A DNA stretch of 64,000 nucleotides, from the NCBI GenBank assembly GCA_019414515.1, contig DXLX01000012.1:1-64000 (forward strand), in the 5' to 3' direction. Positions 1-8,117 of the stretch are shown here, piece by piece (position 1 is the stretch's first letter; each line of letters opens with the position of its first letter). The DNA is from Collinsella sp. (GTDB lineage: Bacteria > Actinomycetota > Coriobacteriia > Coriobacteriales > Coriobacteriaceae). Below the pieces are notes generated by a model, which saw only the letters and a program-made list of their open reading frames with translations, was not told where the DNA came from and ran no database searches. The position numbers and the translations under genes were made by a program.

Positions 1-24
1 AGGCCTCGCGGCCTCCCCCTTTTT
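1..24 (+). terminator. Rho-independent terminator at left edge
   Basis: A short perfect stem (AGGCC-TCGC-GGCCT) is followed by CCCCCTTTTT. It probably ends a plus-strand gene lying left of the window, which cannot be seen. Confidence 0.55.
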
Positions 25-88
25 GCGTTTACCGGGCATAAATGACTCATTTACGCCAGACGATTTAATTCTTTTTGGTATTGAGCTT

Positions 89-556
89 TTATTTAAAGAA
101 AATAAAACGAATAACAAGGGCGACTGCTATGGCTGCAATGATCAAAAGCAGGATTGTCAGTCGATGCTGCTTGCGTCGCTTACTTGATGAAACGAAGATT
201 GATTTTCCCTGTTTTGGCGTTTCGAGATAGCGAGCCGAATGCGTCAAGGTTTGCTTTGGTCGAGGACCTCTTTGTTGATGAGCGGCGGATGCTTTCATCG
301 GCTCATCACTAGCTGCGCTGTTTTTAGATAATGGTGCGTCTTTCAGATATACAGGGTCTCCCGAGGCGACGCCCATATGTTTACGTCCCGTTTGGGCATC
401 CTCGAGCGTTTGATATCGATTTCTCGTCACATACTCGGGCTCCGGATCATTAATGGGCTCTTGCGAGATGTGGGGGCGATGGAACCGTGGCGGCTGCGTG
501 GAAGTATCTTCCCCCTGCGTCGGCATAAACATATTGTTCTGGTTTTGGTCGTCCAT
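89..556 (-). CDS. Hypothetical tail-anchored membrane protein
   Basis: 155-residue protein I do not recognise. Residues 1-125 are polar and rich in Gln, Asn, Pro, Ser and Lys, with no obvious fold and probably disordered. A basic patch (SSKRRKQHR, about 123-131) precedes one hydrophobic segment (about 132-152) that ends in FIFFK, so the protein should be anchored by its C-terminus with the N-terminus in the cytoplasm. The ATG has AAAGGG about 5 bases upstream. It converges on the left-edge terminator and diverges from hsp20. The start and coding status are reasonably supported by the ribosome site and the clean C-terminal anchor; the function is unknown. Confidence 0.65.
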   Translation of the reverse strand: MDDQNQNNMFMPTQGEDTSTQPPRFHRPHISQEPINDPEPEYVTRNRYQTLEDAQTGRKHMGVASGDPVYLKDAPLSKNSAASDEPMKASAAHQQRGPRPKQTLTHSARYLETPKQGKSIFVSSSKRRKQHRLTILLLIIAAIAVALVIRFIFFK

Positions 557-678
557 GATGCCCTTTAGCTCGTTACCAACAACGTGTACGCGCTCATTGT
601 AAGCCCCTTGTTATTTGTAGCTGGGGACATACTCGGTATTTAAGCTCTGGTTCAAAGAACCTTAACCTTCCTAAAACC

Positions 679-719
679 TGAGTCATACGCACTTAGATAT
701 GCTTATAGTACTGGACTCA
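679..719. promoter_or_regulatory. Candidate inverted half-sites upstream of hsp20
   Basis: TGAGTC (679-684) and GACTCA (714-719) are exact reverse complements 35 bases apart, in an AT-rich leader of the heat-shock gene. The right half reads TTGAGTCC on the other strand, resembling one half of the HspR/HAIR site (CTTGAGT-N7-ACTCAAG), but the spacing is wrong for that box. A weak candidate only. Confidence 0.2.
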
Positions 720-833
720 AAAAACTTTATAGTCGATGTATATATGAGCACTGGGTGGGCATATATAAGAGCGTCAAAAGAAGTCCCAGTCACCTGGAAG
801 ATGACTCGGCAGTCCTTAAAAGGAGTGGTAAAC

Positions 834-1265
834 ATGGCAAGCATGGTTCCTTATCGTTCGGTTTTTGGCGTTCGTCCTTCTGCTAGCTCGTTGTTCGATC
901 TGTTTGATGATATGACCGACCTTGCAAACAACTCGATTGCTTCCAAGGCGTTCCCCGTTGACGTTGAGGATAAGGGCGACGGCTATGAGGTCAAGGCTTA
1001 TCTGACCGGCGTCGCCAAGGACGATATCGATGTCGAGCTTAACGAGGGCCGTCTGTCCATTAGCGTGAATGTCGAGGAAGACGAGGAGAACGAGGGCAAG
1101 AACTTCCTGCAGAAGGAGTTCAACTCGTACAGCGCGACGCGTGGCGTGTATCTAAAGGACGCTTCGAGCGAGGGCCTCTCGGCTAAGTACGCTGACGGCA
1201 TCCTGACCGTTACGGTTCCCAAGATCGTCGAGAAGAAGAACGTTACGAAGATCTCCATCGACTAA
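834..1265 (+). CDS. Small heat shock protein, Hsp20 family
   Basis: 143-residue alpha-crystallin-type chaperone that holds unfolding proteins in the cytoplasm. The N-terminal arm (MASMVPYRSVFGVRP) is followed by the alpha-crystallin domain: DGYEVKAYLTGVAKDDIDVE opens it, then an acidic insert, and the end carries ADGILTVTVPK, the usual L-x-V/I-P region. The start at 834 was chosen because AGGAG lies 8 bases upstream. The frame stays open about 45 codons further upstream, but that stretch is AT-rich leader without a ribosome site. The gene stands alone, and the strong hairpin at 1292 ends the transcript. Family assignment is firm; which stress regulator controls it is not visible. Confidence 0.93.
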   Translation: MASMVPYRSVFGVRPSASSLFDLFDDMTDLANNSIASKAFPVDVEDKGDGYEVKAYLTGVAKDDIDVELNEGRLSISVNVEEDEENEGKNFLQKEFNSYSATRGVYLKDASSEGLSAKYADGILTVTVPKIVEKKNVTKISID

Positions 1266-1291
1266 CTTCGTTGGTGTTCTGCGCTATTAAA

Positions 1292-1339
1292 AGACAGCAA
1301 AAGGGGCTGGGAAGCGATTCTCGGCCCCTTTTGCTGTCT
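1292..1339. terminator. Bidirectional terminator, hsp20 / yycJ-like
   Basis: A perfect 16-bp stem (AGACAGCAAAAGGGGC with its complement) has a 16-base loop. The A and T tracts within the stem give uridine-rich ends on both strands. It sits between two convergent genes, 26 bases after the hsp20 stop and 8 bases before the stop of the minus-strand gene. Confidence 0.9.
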
Positions 1340-1347
1340 AGGACAGT

Positions 1348-2157
1348 CTATTGAATGGTTGCCGGTTGATACTGACTCGCAGGGCGTATCGAGAGTTTTC
1401 GCGATCCTTGGAGAAGGGTGGCGGAGCTGCCGAGCTCGTCATCCAGGGTTGCGGCCAGAGCTTTGGCATAGCTTTTGACGGTAAGGCTCGGACGATTGTT
1501 ATCTTGGCTGATATGCATGGCAATGAGCTGTTCGGTGCGATCGGTAACAAGTTCGCGCGCGGCTTCGGCGGCTTGGCCATTGGAGAGGTGTCCCCTTGCA
1601 GACAGGATGCGCTCCTGAAGAAAGCGGGGATATTCTCCCTCGCGCAGCATGGTCGCATCGTGGTTGCTTTCGAGCGCGAGGACTCGACAATCTTTGAGGG
1701 TGTTCATGGCTTGGCTCGATAGCTCTCCGGTGTCGGTGGCAAAGCCGATGGAATCATCGAGAGCATTGAATCGATAGCCGACTGGATTGATGACATCGTG
1801 TGATGTTGAGTAGGTTTGCACGTGGATGCCGGCAATGGAAAGGGTGTCACCGGGATCGAATTCCTCGACAGGCAGATGCGAAAGATTTTCTTTGTTCGAA
1901 AGAGTGCCCCTGCTGGCAAAGAGGGGGCCGTGCCAGTGCTTGCACCAGATATCGAGGCCCTTGATGTGATCGCTATGCTCATGAGTAATGAGAAGAGCCG
2001 AGACGTTGTCAGCCGAGAGCCCCAGTTCTGCCATGCGCTTTAATGTCTCGCGGCGAGACAGTCCGTCATCGACCATAATGAGCCCCTGCGGGCCCTCGAT
2101 GAGTGCGCAGTTGCCTTTAGAGCCACTGCCGAGGATATGAAGGTGCAGACGAGACAT
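1348..2157 (-). CDS. MBL-fold metallohydrolase, YycJ/WalJ-like
   Basis: 269-residue metallo-beta-lactamase-fold hydrolase. The N-terminus LHILGSGSKGNCALIEG is characteristic of the YycJ (WalJ) branch. The metal-binding signature THEHSDHIKG is at about residues 59-68, with a further ligand region at TSHD and an Asp in ATDTGE. YycJ proteins have been linked to DNA repair or cell-wall signalling in Firmicutes; the substrate is not settled. The start MSRLHLHIL at 2157 gives the usual N-terminus; an open stretch of 27 codons upstream lacks homology-like sequence. It diverges from tilS with a 48-bp gap. No walK/walR homologues are adjacent, so a role in wall signalling is not supported by context here. 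Confidence 0.88.
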   Translation of the reverse strand: MSRLHLHILGSGSKGNCALIEGPQGLIMVDDGLSRRETLKRMAELGLSADNVSALLITHEHSDHIKGLDIWCKHWHGPLFASRGTLSNKENLSHLPVEEFDPGDTLSIAGIHVQTYSTSHDVINPVGYRFNALDDSIGFATDTGELSSQAMNTLKDCRVLALESNHDATMLREGEYPRFLQERILSARGHLSNGQAAEAARELVTDRTEQLIAMHISQDNNRPSLTVKSYAKALAATLDDELGSSATLLQGSRKLSIRPASQYQPATIQ

Positions 2158-2171
2158 AAGATTCCAAAGGA

Positions 2172-2177
2172 TACAAT
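2172..2177 (+). promoter_or_regulatory. Candidate -10 element (TACAAT) for tilS
   Basis: TACAAT lies 34 bases upstream of the tilS ATG in the short divergent spacer. No convincing -35 is seen. It is one of at least eight TACAAT hexamers found just upstream of genes in this window, which supports the call. Confidence 0.45.
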
Positions 2178-2205
2178 GGGTGCGGACGAATAGAGGAGGA
2201 AGCAA

Positions 2206-3744
2206 ATGCCTACGGTATCTCAGCATTATGGACACCATGCCGTGCCTGGGGCAGTCGATGAGACCCGGACGAGGCAGCAGGCTGCTCCTGTCGTGCTCAT
2301 GGTATCAGGCGGCGCGGACTCGACGGCACTGCTTCTTATGGCGTGCACATCAAAGCTGGATATCCAAGACGGACGCGGTGTTGCCCCCATTGCTCGCGAG
2401 CGCCTGCATGTGCTGCATGTAAACCATCATCTGCGCGGCAAGGCGTCCGATGGCGACGAGGCCTTTGTGCGTGAGCTCTGCGCGAAATATGGTTTACCGC
2501 TGTGCGTGGAGCACGCTTATTTTGATGGGGAGTCGGGCAATATTGAGGCCGCGGCCCGCGAGGTGCGCTATGCCGCGGCGCGGAGGTATGTTCGCGAGCT
2601 CTGCGCCCAGACGGGGGCACCGCGAACGGCGGCTCGTATCTGCACCGCGCACACGTCTTCGGATCGCGCGGAAACGTTTTTGATGAACGCGATTAAGGGT
2701 TCAGGGCCCGCTGGCCTATCGAGCATTCCTCACCGGAGGAATATCGTGGTGCGCCCCTTGCTCGACCTAACTCATGGCGAGCTCGTGGGCTATCTACAGG
2801 TACATGGTCAGCCGTGGCGTGAGGACGAGAGCAATGAGGATATCTCGTATCTGCGAAACTACGTGCGCCATCGGGTAATGCCAGTGGTGGCACAGCGTAA
2901 TGCGAGCGTGTGCAAGACGATTGGCGCCGCCTGCGAGATCCTTGGTGACGAAGATGCGTTTCTATCCCAGCTGTCGGCACAGGCGTTTCGAAGCTGCCTG
3001 CGCAAGGAGGCGGCGGGTGCGCTAGTGCTCGATGCCAGACGCCTTGCTGCGGCCGAGGTGGTAATCGCGCGGCGCATCGTGCGACTGGCGATCAAACGCA
3101 TCGATCCGGACGCTCGTCCAGAGATGCGACATGTGGAGCGAGTCCTTTCCTGCGTTGCCGAGGGCGCAGGCTCGGTCACGCTTCCGGCGGGGATTGACGC
3201 ACGCGTCGAATTTGGCATGCTGGCGTTTAAGGCTCCGGTGGCTCGCGAGGGCCTGGTCGCGGACTGGGTTACCGTACCCGGTCGTTTGCCGTTGGGCGGG
3301 GGACGTATGCTGGTCGCAGAGCCGATGGCCGTTGAACCGGGATGCGATATCGTGCGCCGCGCCCGTGAGCTTGCGGCTGCCGGGGAAGTGGCAGCTTTGG
3401 TAGACGCGGCTGCCCTGGGTTTTGCCGACAGCGATAGCGAGCGGATCCTGGCGGGCTCGCGTGGCGAGATCCCTGCCGAGGCGCGATTGGCGCGCCTATG
3501 GGTGGACGGTCCCGCACCGGGAGACGTGATGTGCCCGTTAGGAATGAGTGGCCGAAGCAAGAAGGTATCCGACTTGCTAGGAGAGGCTCGCATTCCCGTT
3601 TCCGAGCGCGCCGGCGTGCCCATGGTGAGGACGGCGCCGGGAGGTGCCGTGGTGTGGGTCGCCGGAGTTCGCGCGGACGAACGCTTTAAGTGCACGGCGG
3701 CGACGCGTGTGGCCTATCTGCTTCGCGTGGTTGACGCGGATTAG
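2206..3744 (+). CDS. tilS: tRNA(Ile)-lysidine synthetase TilS
   Basis: 512-residue cytoplasmic enzyme that attaches lysine to C34 of tRNA-Ile(CAU), changing both its decoding and its charging identity. The N-type ATP pyrophosphatase P-loop SGGADS is at residues 34-39, followed by the HVNHHLRG motif and a TAHTSSDRAETFLM region typical of TilS. The C-terminal part (from about residue 415, GPAPGDVMCPLGMSGRSK) matches the TilS C-terminal substrate-binding domain. The ATG is preceded by AGAGGAGG at ideal spacing. It heads a plus-strand run with hpt and ftsH, a conserved order in many Gram-positive bacteria. An essential gene in most species. Confidence 0.95.
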   Translation: MPTVSQHYGHHAVPGAVDETRTRQQAAPVVLMVSGGADSTALLLMACTSKLDIQDGRGVAPIARERLHVLHVNHHLRGKASDGDEAFVRELCAKYGLPLCVEHAYFDGESGNIEAAAREVRYAAARRYVRELCAQTGAPRTAARICTAHTSSDRAETFLMNAIKGSGPAGLSSIPHRRNIVVRPLLDLTHGELVGYLQVHGQPWREDESNEDISYLRNYVRHRVMPVVAQRNASVCKTIGAACEILGDEDAFLSQLSAQAFRSCLRKEAAGALVLDARRLAAAEVVIARRIVRLAIKRIDPDARPEMRHVERVLSCVAEGAGSVTLPAGIDARVEFGMLAFKAPVAREGLVADWVTVPGRLPLGGGRMLVAEPMAVEPGCDIVRRARELAAAGEVAALVDAAALGFADSDSERILAGSRGEIPAEARLARLWVDGPAPGDVMCPLGMSGRSKKVSDLLGEARIPVSERAGVPMVRTAPGGAVVWVAGVRADERFKCTAATRVAYLLRVVDAD

Positions 3745-3829
3745 CCCCTCGTACCAGCTTTTCTGTGCGGCGTTGACGGTATTCCAGCGCTGATGATGCG
3801 CGGGCTGGAAAATATACCCCGTGCGCTGC

Positions 3830-3835
3830 TAGAAT
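3830..3835 (+). promoter_or_regulatory. Candidate -10 element for hpt
   Basis: TAGAAT lies 58 bases upstream of the hpt start within the 148-base tilS-hpt spacer, suggesting hpt-ftsH can be transcribed separately from tilS. The -35 region (CTGGAA or similar) is poor. Confidence 0.3.
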
Positions 3836-3892
3836 GTGTAGTTCGCGTCCATACGGCGGTGTGTGGGCGATTAAGCACAAGAAAGGGTTGTC

Positions 3893-4441
3893 ATGGCTTC
3901 TCAACATCCGGATATCGAGAAGGTTCTGTTTACGCAGGAGGATATCGAAGGTATCGTTTCTCGCCTGGGCGAGGAGATTACGCGCGACTACGCTGGTAAG
4001 GATCTGGTGTTGATCGCGGTTCTGCGCGGCGCCGTTGTCTTTATGGGCGACCTGATGCGCAAGATCGAGCTGCCGACCAACATCGATTTCATGGCTGTTT
4101 CGAGCTATGGCGACGGTGTGAAGTCTTCGGGCATCGTGCGTATCATTAAGGACCTGGATATCGACATCCGTGGTCGCGACGTGCTGATCGTCGAGGACAT
4201 TCTGGACTCGGGCCTGACCCTCAAGTACCTGATGAAGAACCTCGAGAGCCGCAAGCCCGCTTCGCTGGAGGTCGCTGCCTTCCTGTGGAAGGACGTTGAG
4301 GACCGTACCTCGGCCATCACGCCCAAGTATGTTGGAACCCATTGCCCCGATGCCTTTGTGGTGGGCTACGGCCTCGACTATGCCGAGCGCTATCGCAACC
4401 TTCCGTATCTGGGCATTTTGAAACCGGAGGTTTATTCGTAA
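3893..4441 (+). CDS. hpt: Hypoxanthine phosphoribosyltransferase
   Basis: 182-residue purine-salvage enzyme converting hypoxanthine (and usually guanine) plus PRPP into the nucleotide. The PRPP-binding loop VLIVEDILDSGLTL is intact with its acidic pair, and the N-terminal VLRGAVVFMGDL supplies the flexible-loop and pyrophosphate region. The C-terminal VGYGLDYAERYRNLPYLG is the classic HPRT ending. AGAAAGGG precedes the ATG. The stop codon is followed after one base by the ftsH ATG, so the two genes should be co-translated. Confidence 0.96.
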   Translation: MASQHPDIEKVLFTQEDIEGIVSRLGEEITRDYAGKDLVLIAVLRGAVVFMGDLMRKIELPTNIDFMAVSSYGDGVKSSGIVRIIKDLDIDIRGRDVLIVEDILDSGLTLKYLMKNLESRKPASLEVAAFLWKDVEDRTSAITPKYVGTHCPDAFVVGYGLDYAERYRNLPYLGILKPEVYS

Positions 4442-4442
4442 G

Positions 4443-6581
4443 ATGCCCGACGACCGTAACGACAACAATCCCCAGACTCCCCGGGACCCAAAGATTCCGG
4501 GGATGCCCGGAGGCAAGAAGCCCACGCGTACGGGCTGGCTGTATTTTCTTTTGGCTTGCGCGCTTCTGGGCTATGCCTTCTTTAATATGGGTTCCGGCTT
4601 TGCCAACTCCAGCAATACCGTTAAGCTCGCGACGAGCGAGATGGTCAGTGCCATTAAGCAGGATCGCGTCGAAGATTTGACCTATACGGTTCAAGACGGA
4701 AGCGTGGCGGGGCATTACTGGAAGACGAAAAAGGACAAGGGCGATACGAGCGAGCTCAAGAGCTTCTCCTCGACCTATGTCGGCTCCGATTCGCTTGCCG
4801 AGCTTATGGCGGAGCACCCCGATACCAAGTACATCGTCAACACCAACGACCCCGATTTTTGGGGCGACCTGGCGATGAGCGTGCTGCCGACGATCGCCCT
4901 GATCGCCATCATGTTCTACTTTATGCGCCAGATGATGGGCGCCAATAACAGGAACATGCAGTTTGGCAAGACCAATGCCAAGACCAACGAGGCTACGCGT
5001 CCCAAGGTCAAGTTCGAGGACGTGGCCGGCGTGGACGAGGCCGTCGAGGAGCTCGAGGAGATCCGCGACTTCCTAAGCGATCCGGACCGCTATCGCAAAC
5101 TGGGTGCCAAGATCCCGCGCGGCGTTTTGCTGGTGGGCCCTCCGGGTACCGGTAAGACGCTGCTGGCCAAGGCCGTTGCCGGCGAGGCGGGCGTGCCGTT
5201 CTTTAGCATCTCTGGTTCTGACTTTGTCGAGATGTTCGTGGGTGTCGGTGCCAGCCGCGTGCGCGACCTCTTTAAGGAGGCCAAGTCTCAGGCTCCGTCG
5301 ATCATCTTTATTGACGAGATCGATGCCGTGGGACGTCAGCGCGGAGCCGGTCTGGGCGGCGGTCACGACGAGCGCGAGCAGACGCTCAACCAGCTGCTGG
5401 TCGAGATGGACGGTTTTGAGGAAAGCGAGTCGGTCATCCTGATCGCCGCAACCAATCGCCCCGATATTCTGGATCCGGCATTGCTGCGCCCCGGTCGTTT
5501 TGATCGTCAGGTCACGGTCGACCGTCCGGACGTAAAGGGTCGCGAGCAGATCTTGCGCGTACATGCCGAGAATAAGCCGATGGACGAGGACGTTAAGTTT
5601 GAGAAGCTCGCCCAGATGACCGTTGGCTTTACCGGTGCCGATCTGGCAAACCTGCTCAACGAATCTGCGCTGCTGGCCGCTCGCCGCCATCGTTCCGTGA
5701 TCTCGATGGACGAGGTCGAGGAGTCGATGGAGCGCGTGATTGCCGGACCGCAACGCAAGGGTCGCGTGATGACCGAGGCCGAGCGCACCACGATTGCCTA
5801 TCATGAGAGCGGTCACGCTTTGGTGGGTCACATCTTGGAGCACTCCGATCCGGTTCATAAGATTTCGATCGTCAGCCGCGGCCAGGCTCTGGGCTACACG
5901 TTGCAGCTTCCGCAGGAGGATCACTTCCTCAAGACCAAGAACGAGATGCTCGACGAGCTTGCCGTGTTCTTGGGCGGCCGCGTTGCCGAGGAGCTCATGT
6001 GCGATGACATCACGTCGGGCGCGAGCAACGACCTGGAGCGCGCGACCAAGATGGCACGCGAGATGGTCACGCGCCTGGGCATGAGCGAGGAACTCGGCAC
6101 GCAAGTGTTTGGCGAGGCGCAGCATCAGGTGTTCCTTGGCCGCGATTACGCCGATCACCAGGATTACTCCGAGGAGACGGCGCGTCGCATCGATATCGAG
6201 GTCCAGCGCATTATGCGCGAGGCCCATCGCCGCGCGGTCGAGATTCTGGATGCCCGTCGCGATCAGCTTGATCTGATGGCGAAGGTGCTGCTTGAGCGCG
6301 AGACCGTCGAAGGCGACGCCGTGAATGCCCTGCTCGACAACGAGTGGGATGCCTACCTTGAGCGCGAGGGCGATATCCTGGCGGCCAAGGAGGAGCGCAA
6401 TGCCAAGGCGGCCGGTATGCCGACCAAAAAGCGCGCGCCTCGTATGAGCGAGGAGGAGCTGGCGGCTGATGCCGCGGCTTTTGCGCAGGCGGCCATGCAG
6501 GAGGATGCCGAAGTGGCATCCGATGGCGCTGGCGATGACCATGCCGTCAACGCCGATGCCGACGCCGACGACGACAAATAG
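4443..6581 (+). CDS. ftsH: ATP-dependent zinc metalloprotease FtsH
   Basis: 712-residue membrane-anchored AAA+ protease that degrades unassembled or damaged membrane proteins and regulatory proteins. Order of parts: cytoplasmic Pro-rich start, TM1 (about 31-48), extracytoplasmic domain, TM2 (about 143-161), AAA+ module with Walker A GPPGTGKT (232-239), Walker B IIFIDEID (287-294) and second region of homology ATNRPDILDPALLRPGRFDR, then the zinc site HESGH (454-458). The C-terminal tail (about 660-712) is Ala/Asp-rich and acidic, ending DADADADDDK, a low-complexity extension. It lies one base after hpt and ends at a strong terminator. Confidence 0.97.
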   Translation: MPDDRNDNNPQTPRDPKIPGMPGGKKPTRTGWLYFLLACALLGYAFFNMGSGFANSSNTVKLATSEMVSAIKQDRVEDLTYTVQDGSVAGHYWKTKKDKGDTSELKSFSSTYVGSDSLAELMAEHPDTKYIVNTNDPDFWGDLAMSVLPTIALIAIMFYFMRQMMGANNRNMQFGKTNAKTNEATRPKVKFEDVAGVDEAVEELEEIRDFLSDPDRYRKLGAKIPRGVLLVGPPGTGKTLLAKAVAGEAGVPFFSISGSDFVEMFVGVGASRVRDLFKEAKSQAPSIIFIDEIDAVGRQRGAGLGGGHDEREQTLNQLLVEMDGFEESESVILIAATNRPDILDPALLRPGRFDRQVTVDRPDVKGREQILRVHAENKPMDEDVKFEKLAQMTVGFTGADLANLLNESALLAARRHRSVISMDEVEESMERVIAGPQRKGRVMTEAERTTIAYHESGHALVGHILEHSDPVHKISIVSRGQALGYTLQLPQEDHFLKTKNEMLDELAVFLGGRVAEELMCDDITSGASNDLERATKMAREMVTRLGMSEELGTQVFGEAQHQVFLGRDYADHQDYSEETARRIDIEVQRIMREAHRRAVEILDARRDQLDLMAKVLLERETVEGDAVNALLDNEWDAYLEREGDILAAKEERNAKAAGMPTKKRAPRMSEEELAADAAAFAQAAMQEDAEVASDGAGDDHAVNADADADDDK

Positions 6582-6594
6582 TCTTTGTGGCGAA

Positions 6595-6629
6595 AGCCTC
6601 CGCGGGGAAACCTGCGGAGGCTTTTTTTT
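6595..6629 (+). terminator. Terminator after ftsH
   Basis: Stem AGCCTCCGC / GCGGAGGCT (9 bp, perfect) is followed by a run of eight T. It begins 13 bases after the ftsH stop codon. Confidence 0.93.
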
Positions 6630-6651
6630 AGCGATATGGGGCCATCTGTTG

Positions 6652-6703
6652 ATTGGGGACAGACTTAAATGAGCGTTTTCACGCATTTAAGTCTGTCCCC
6701 AAT
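6652..6703. repeat. Perfect 20-bp inverted repeat containing TGTCCCC
   Basis: Arms 6652-6671 and 6684-6703 are perfectly complementary (ATTGGGGACAGACTTAAATG and its complement) around a 12-base loop. No T tract follows, so it is not a classical terminator. The GGGACAG/CTGTCCC core recurs in several other small palindromes of this window (16.9, 20.0, 24.0, 33.8, 51.9 and 62.8 kb), suggesting REP-like elements. Confidence 0.8.
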
Positions 6704-6737
6704 TAACATTGCTGCGGCACTTTGCTCAACTAAAGCG

Positions 6738-6743
6738 TACAAT
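6738..6743 (+). promoter_or_regulatory. Candidate -10 element (TACAAT) for the aminotransferase
   Basis: TACAAT lies 24 bases upstream of the chosen aminotransferase start. A matching -35 at standard spacing is not clear. Confidence 0.4.
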
Positions 6744-6767
6744 ACCGCCTATGCGAAAGGGGAACAG

Positions 6768-7952
6768 ATGATCAACGAAACCATGTATGCTCGCGGTGCG
6801 GAAAGCTCCATCATCCGTGAGATTTTTAGCTATGGCCTTGAGCGCAAGGCGCAGATCGGTGCGGAAAACGTATTCGATTTTTCGCTGGGCAATCCGAGCG
6901 TTCCGGCACCCGCTGCTGTGGCGGAGTCCATTAAGAAGGCCCTGGAGCTGCCGAGCGACCAGCTGCACGGCTACACGCCCGCACCGGGCCTGCCGCAATG
7001 TCGTGCCGCTGTGGCCGAATCGCTCAACCGCCGCTTTGGCACGAGCTATGAGGGCAAAGACGTCTTTATGACGGTGGGTGCCGCGGCTTCGCTCACCTGC
7101 GCGCTCAACGCCGTTACGAATCCGGGCGACGAGGTTATTGTTATCGCCCCGTACTTTCCGGAGTATCGCGTTTGGATTGAGAAGGCCGGCTGCACGTGTG
7201 TCGAGGCGCTTGCCAACGAGGACACATTCCAGCTGAGCGTGGATAACGTATTCAAGGCGATCACCGACAAGACGGCAGCCGTCATTATCGACTCGCCCAA
7301 CAACCCGACCGGTGCCGTATATACGCGCGACACGCTGACGCGACTGGCCAATGTTCTGCGCGAGGCCAACGCTCAGCGCGATCCCGAGAATCCGATTATG
7401 CTCATCTCGGATGAGCCGTACCGCGAGATCGTGTACGGTGCCGAGGTGCCTTGGGTGCCCTCGATCTACGAGCACACCATCGTGTGCTACTCGTATTCCA
7501 AGTCGCTGTCGCTGCCGGGTGAGCGCGTGGGGTGGATCTTGGTTCCCAACACCAATCCGCAGGCTGCCCGTCTGATGCCGGCCGTTGCCGGTGCCGCCCG
7601 TACGCTGGGCTTCGTGTGCGCGCCGGCGCTCTTTCAGCGCGTAATTATCGACTGCATCGATGAGCCGAGTGACGTTGAGGCCTATGCACGCAACCGCACC
7701 GCGCTTACCGACGCACTAGCGGAGTATGGCTACACCTATGTTGAGCCGGATGGCGCGTTCTACCTATGGGTGAAAGCATTGGAGCCCGATGCGAATGCGT
7801 TTTGCGAGCGCGCAAAGAAGTATGAGTTGCTTGCGGTTCCCTCGGACAGCTTTGGTATGCCGGGTTGGTTCCGCCTGGGCTATTGCGTGAGTTACGAAAC
7901 GATTGTCAATTCGCTACCCGCTTGGAAACAGTTGGCGGACGAGTATCGTTAA
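6768..7952 (+). CDS. Pyridoxal-phosphate aminotransferase, class I/II
   Basis: 394-residue fold-type I aminotransferase, probably acting on aspartate, alanine or another amino acid with 2-oxoglutarate. Visible marks: FSLGNPSVPAPAAV at the N-terminus, SPNNPTGAVY at the cofactor region, SDEPYREIVY, the lysine loop CYSYSKSLSLPGERVGW (Schiff-base Lys about 245), and FRLGYCVSYE near the end. The substrate cannot be read from the sequence. The start at 6768 follows AAAGGGGAACAG; 33 upstream open codons run through the palindrome at 6652 and are unlikely to be translated. A monocistronic gene between ftsH and a PHP phosphatase. Confidence 0.92.
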   Translation: MINETMYARGAESSIIREIFSYGLERKAQIGAENVFDFSLGNPSVPAPAAVAESIKKALELPSDQLHGYTPAPGLPQCRAAVAESLNRRFGTSYEGKDVFMTVGAAASLTCALNAVTNPGDEVIVIAPYFPEYRVWIEKAGCTCVEALANEDTFQLSVDNVFKAITDKTAAVIIDSPNNPTGAVYTRDTLTRLANVLREANAQRDPENPIMLISDEPYREIVYGAEVPWVPSIYEHTIVCYSYSKSLSLPGERVGWILVPNTNPQAARLMPAVAGAARTLGFVCAPALFQRVIIDCIDEPSDVEAYARNRTALTDALAEYGYTYVEPDGAFYLWVKALEPDANAFCERAKKYELLAVPSDSFGMPGWFRLGYCVSYETIVNSLPAWKQLADEYR

Positions 7953-8050
7953 AAGTAAAGCGCTCTGCCTACAATGTTTTACGTGAAACGGGGTTTGGTG
8001 TTAAGCCGGACCCCGTTGTCATGGACGTTGTGTCTTTGGGATGGAGTGGT

Positions 8051-8080
8051 TTTACGACTATCGAAGGCAATGCGTACAAT
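8051..8080 (+). promoter_or_regulatory. Candidate promoter for the PHP phosphatase gene
   Basis: TTTACG (8051-8056) is separated by 18 bases from TACAAT (8075-8080), ending 37 bases before the start codon. Confidence 0.45.
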
Positions 8081-8117
8081 GAATATAAGCGACGGCCGTG
8101 CCAGATAAGGAGACCTG

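Noticed and set aside
699..833. Longer N-terminus for Hsp20
   Set aside because: The extra 45 codons are AT-rich leader without a ribosome site; AGGAG points to the ATG at 834.
5073..6686. Very long minus-strand open frame opposite ftsH
   Set aside because: It is an antisense shadow produced by GC-rich codon bias. Similar ones occur opposite other genes; FtsH has all its motifs on the plus strand.
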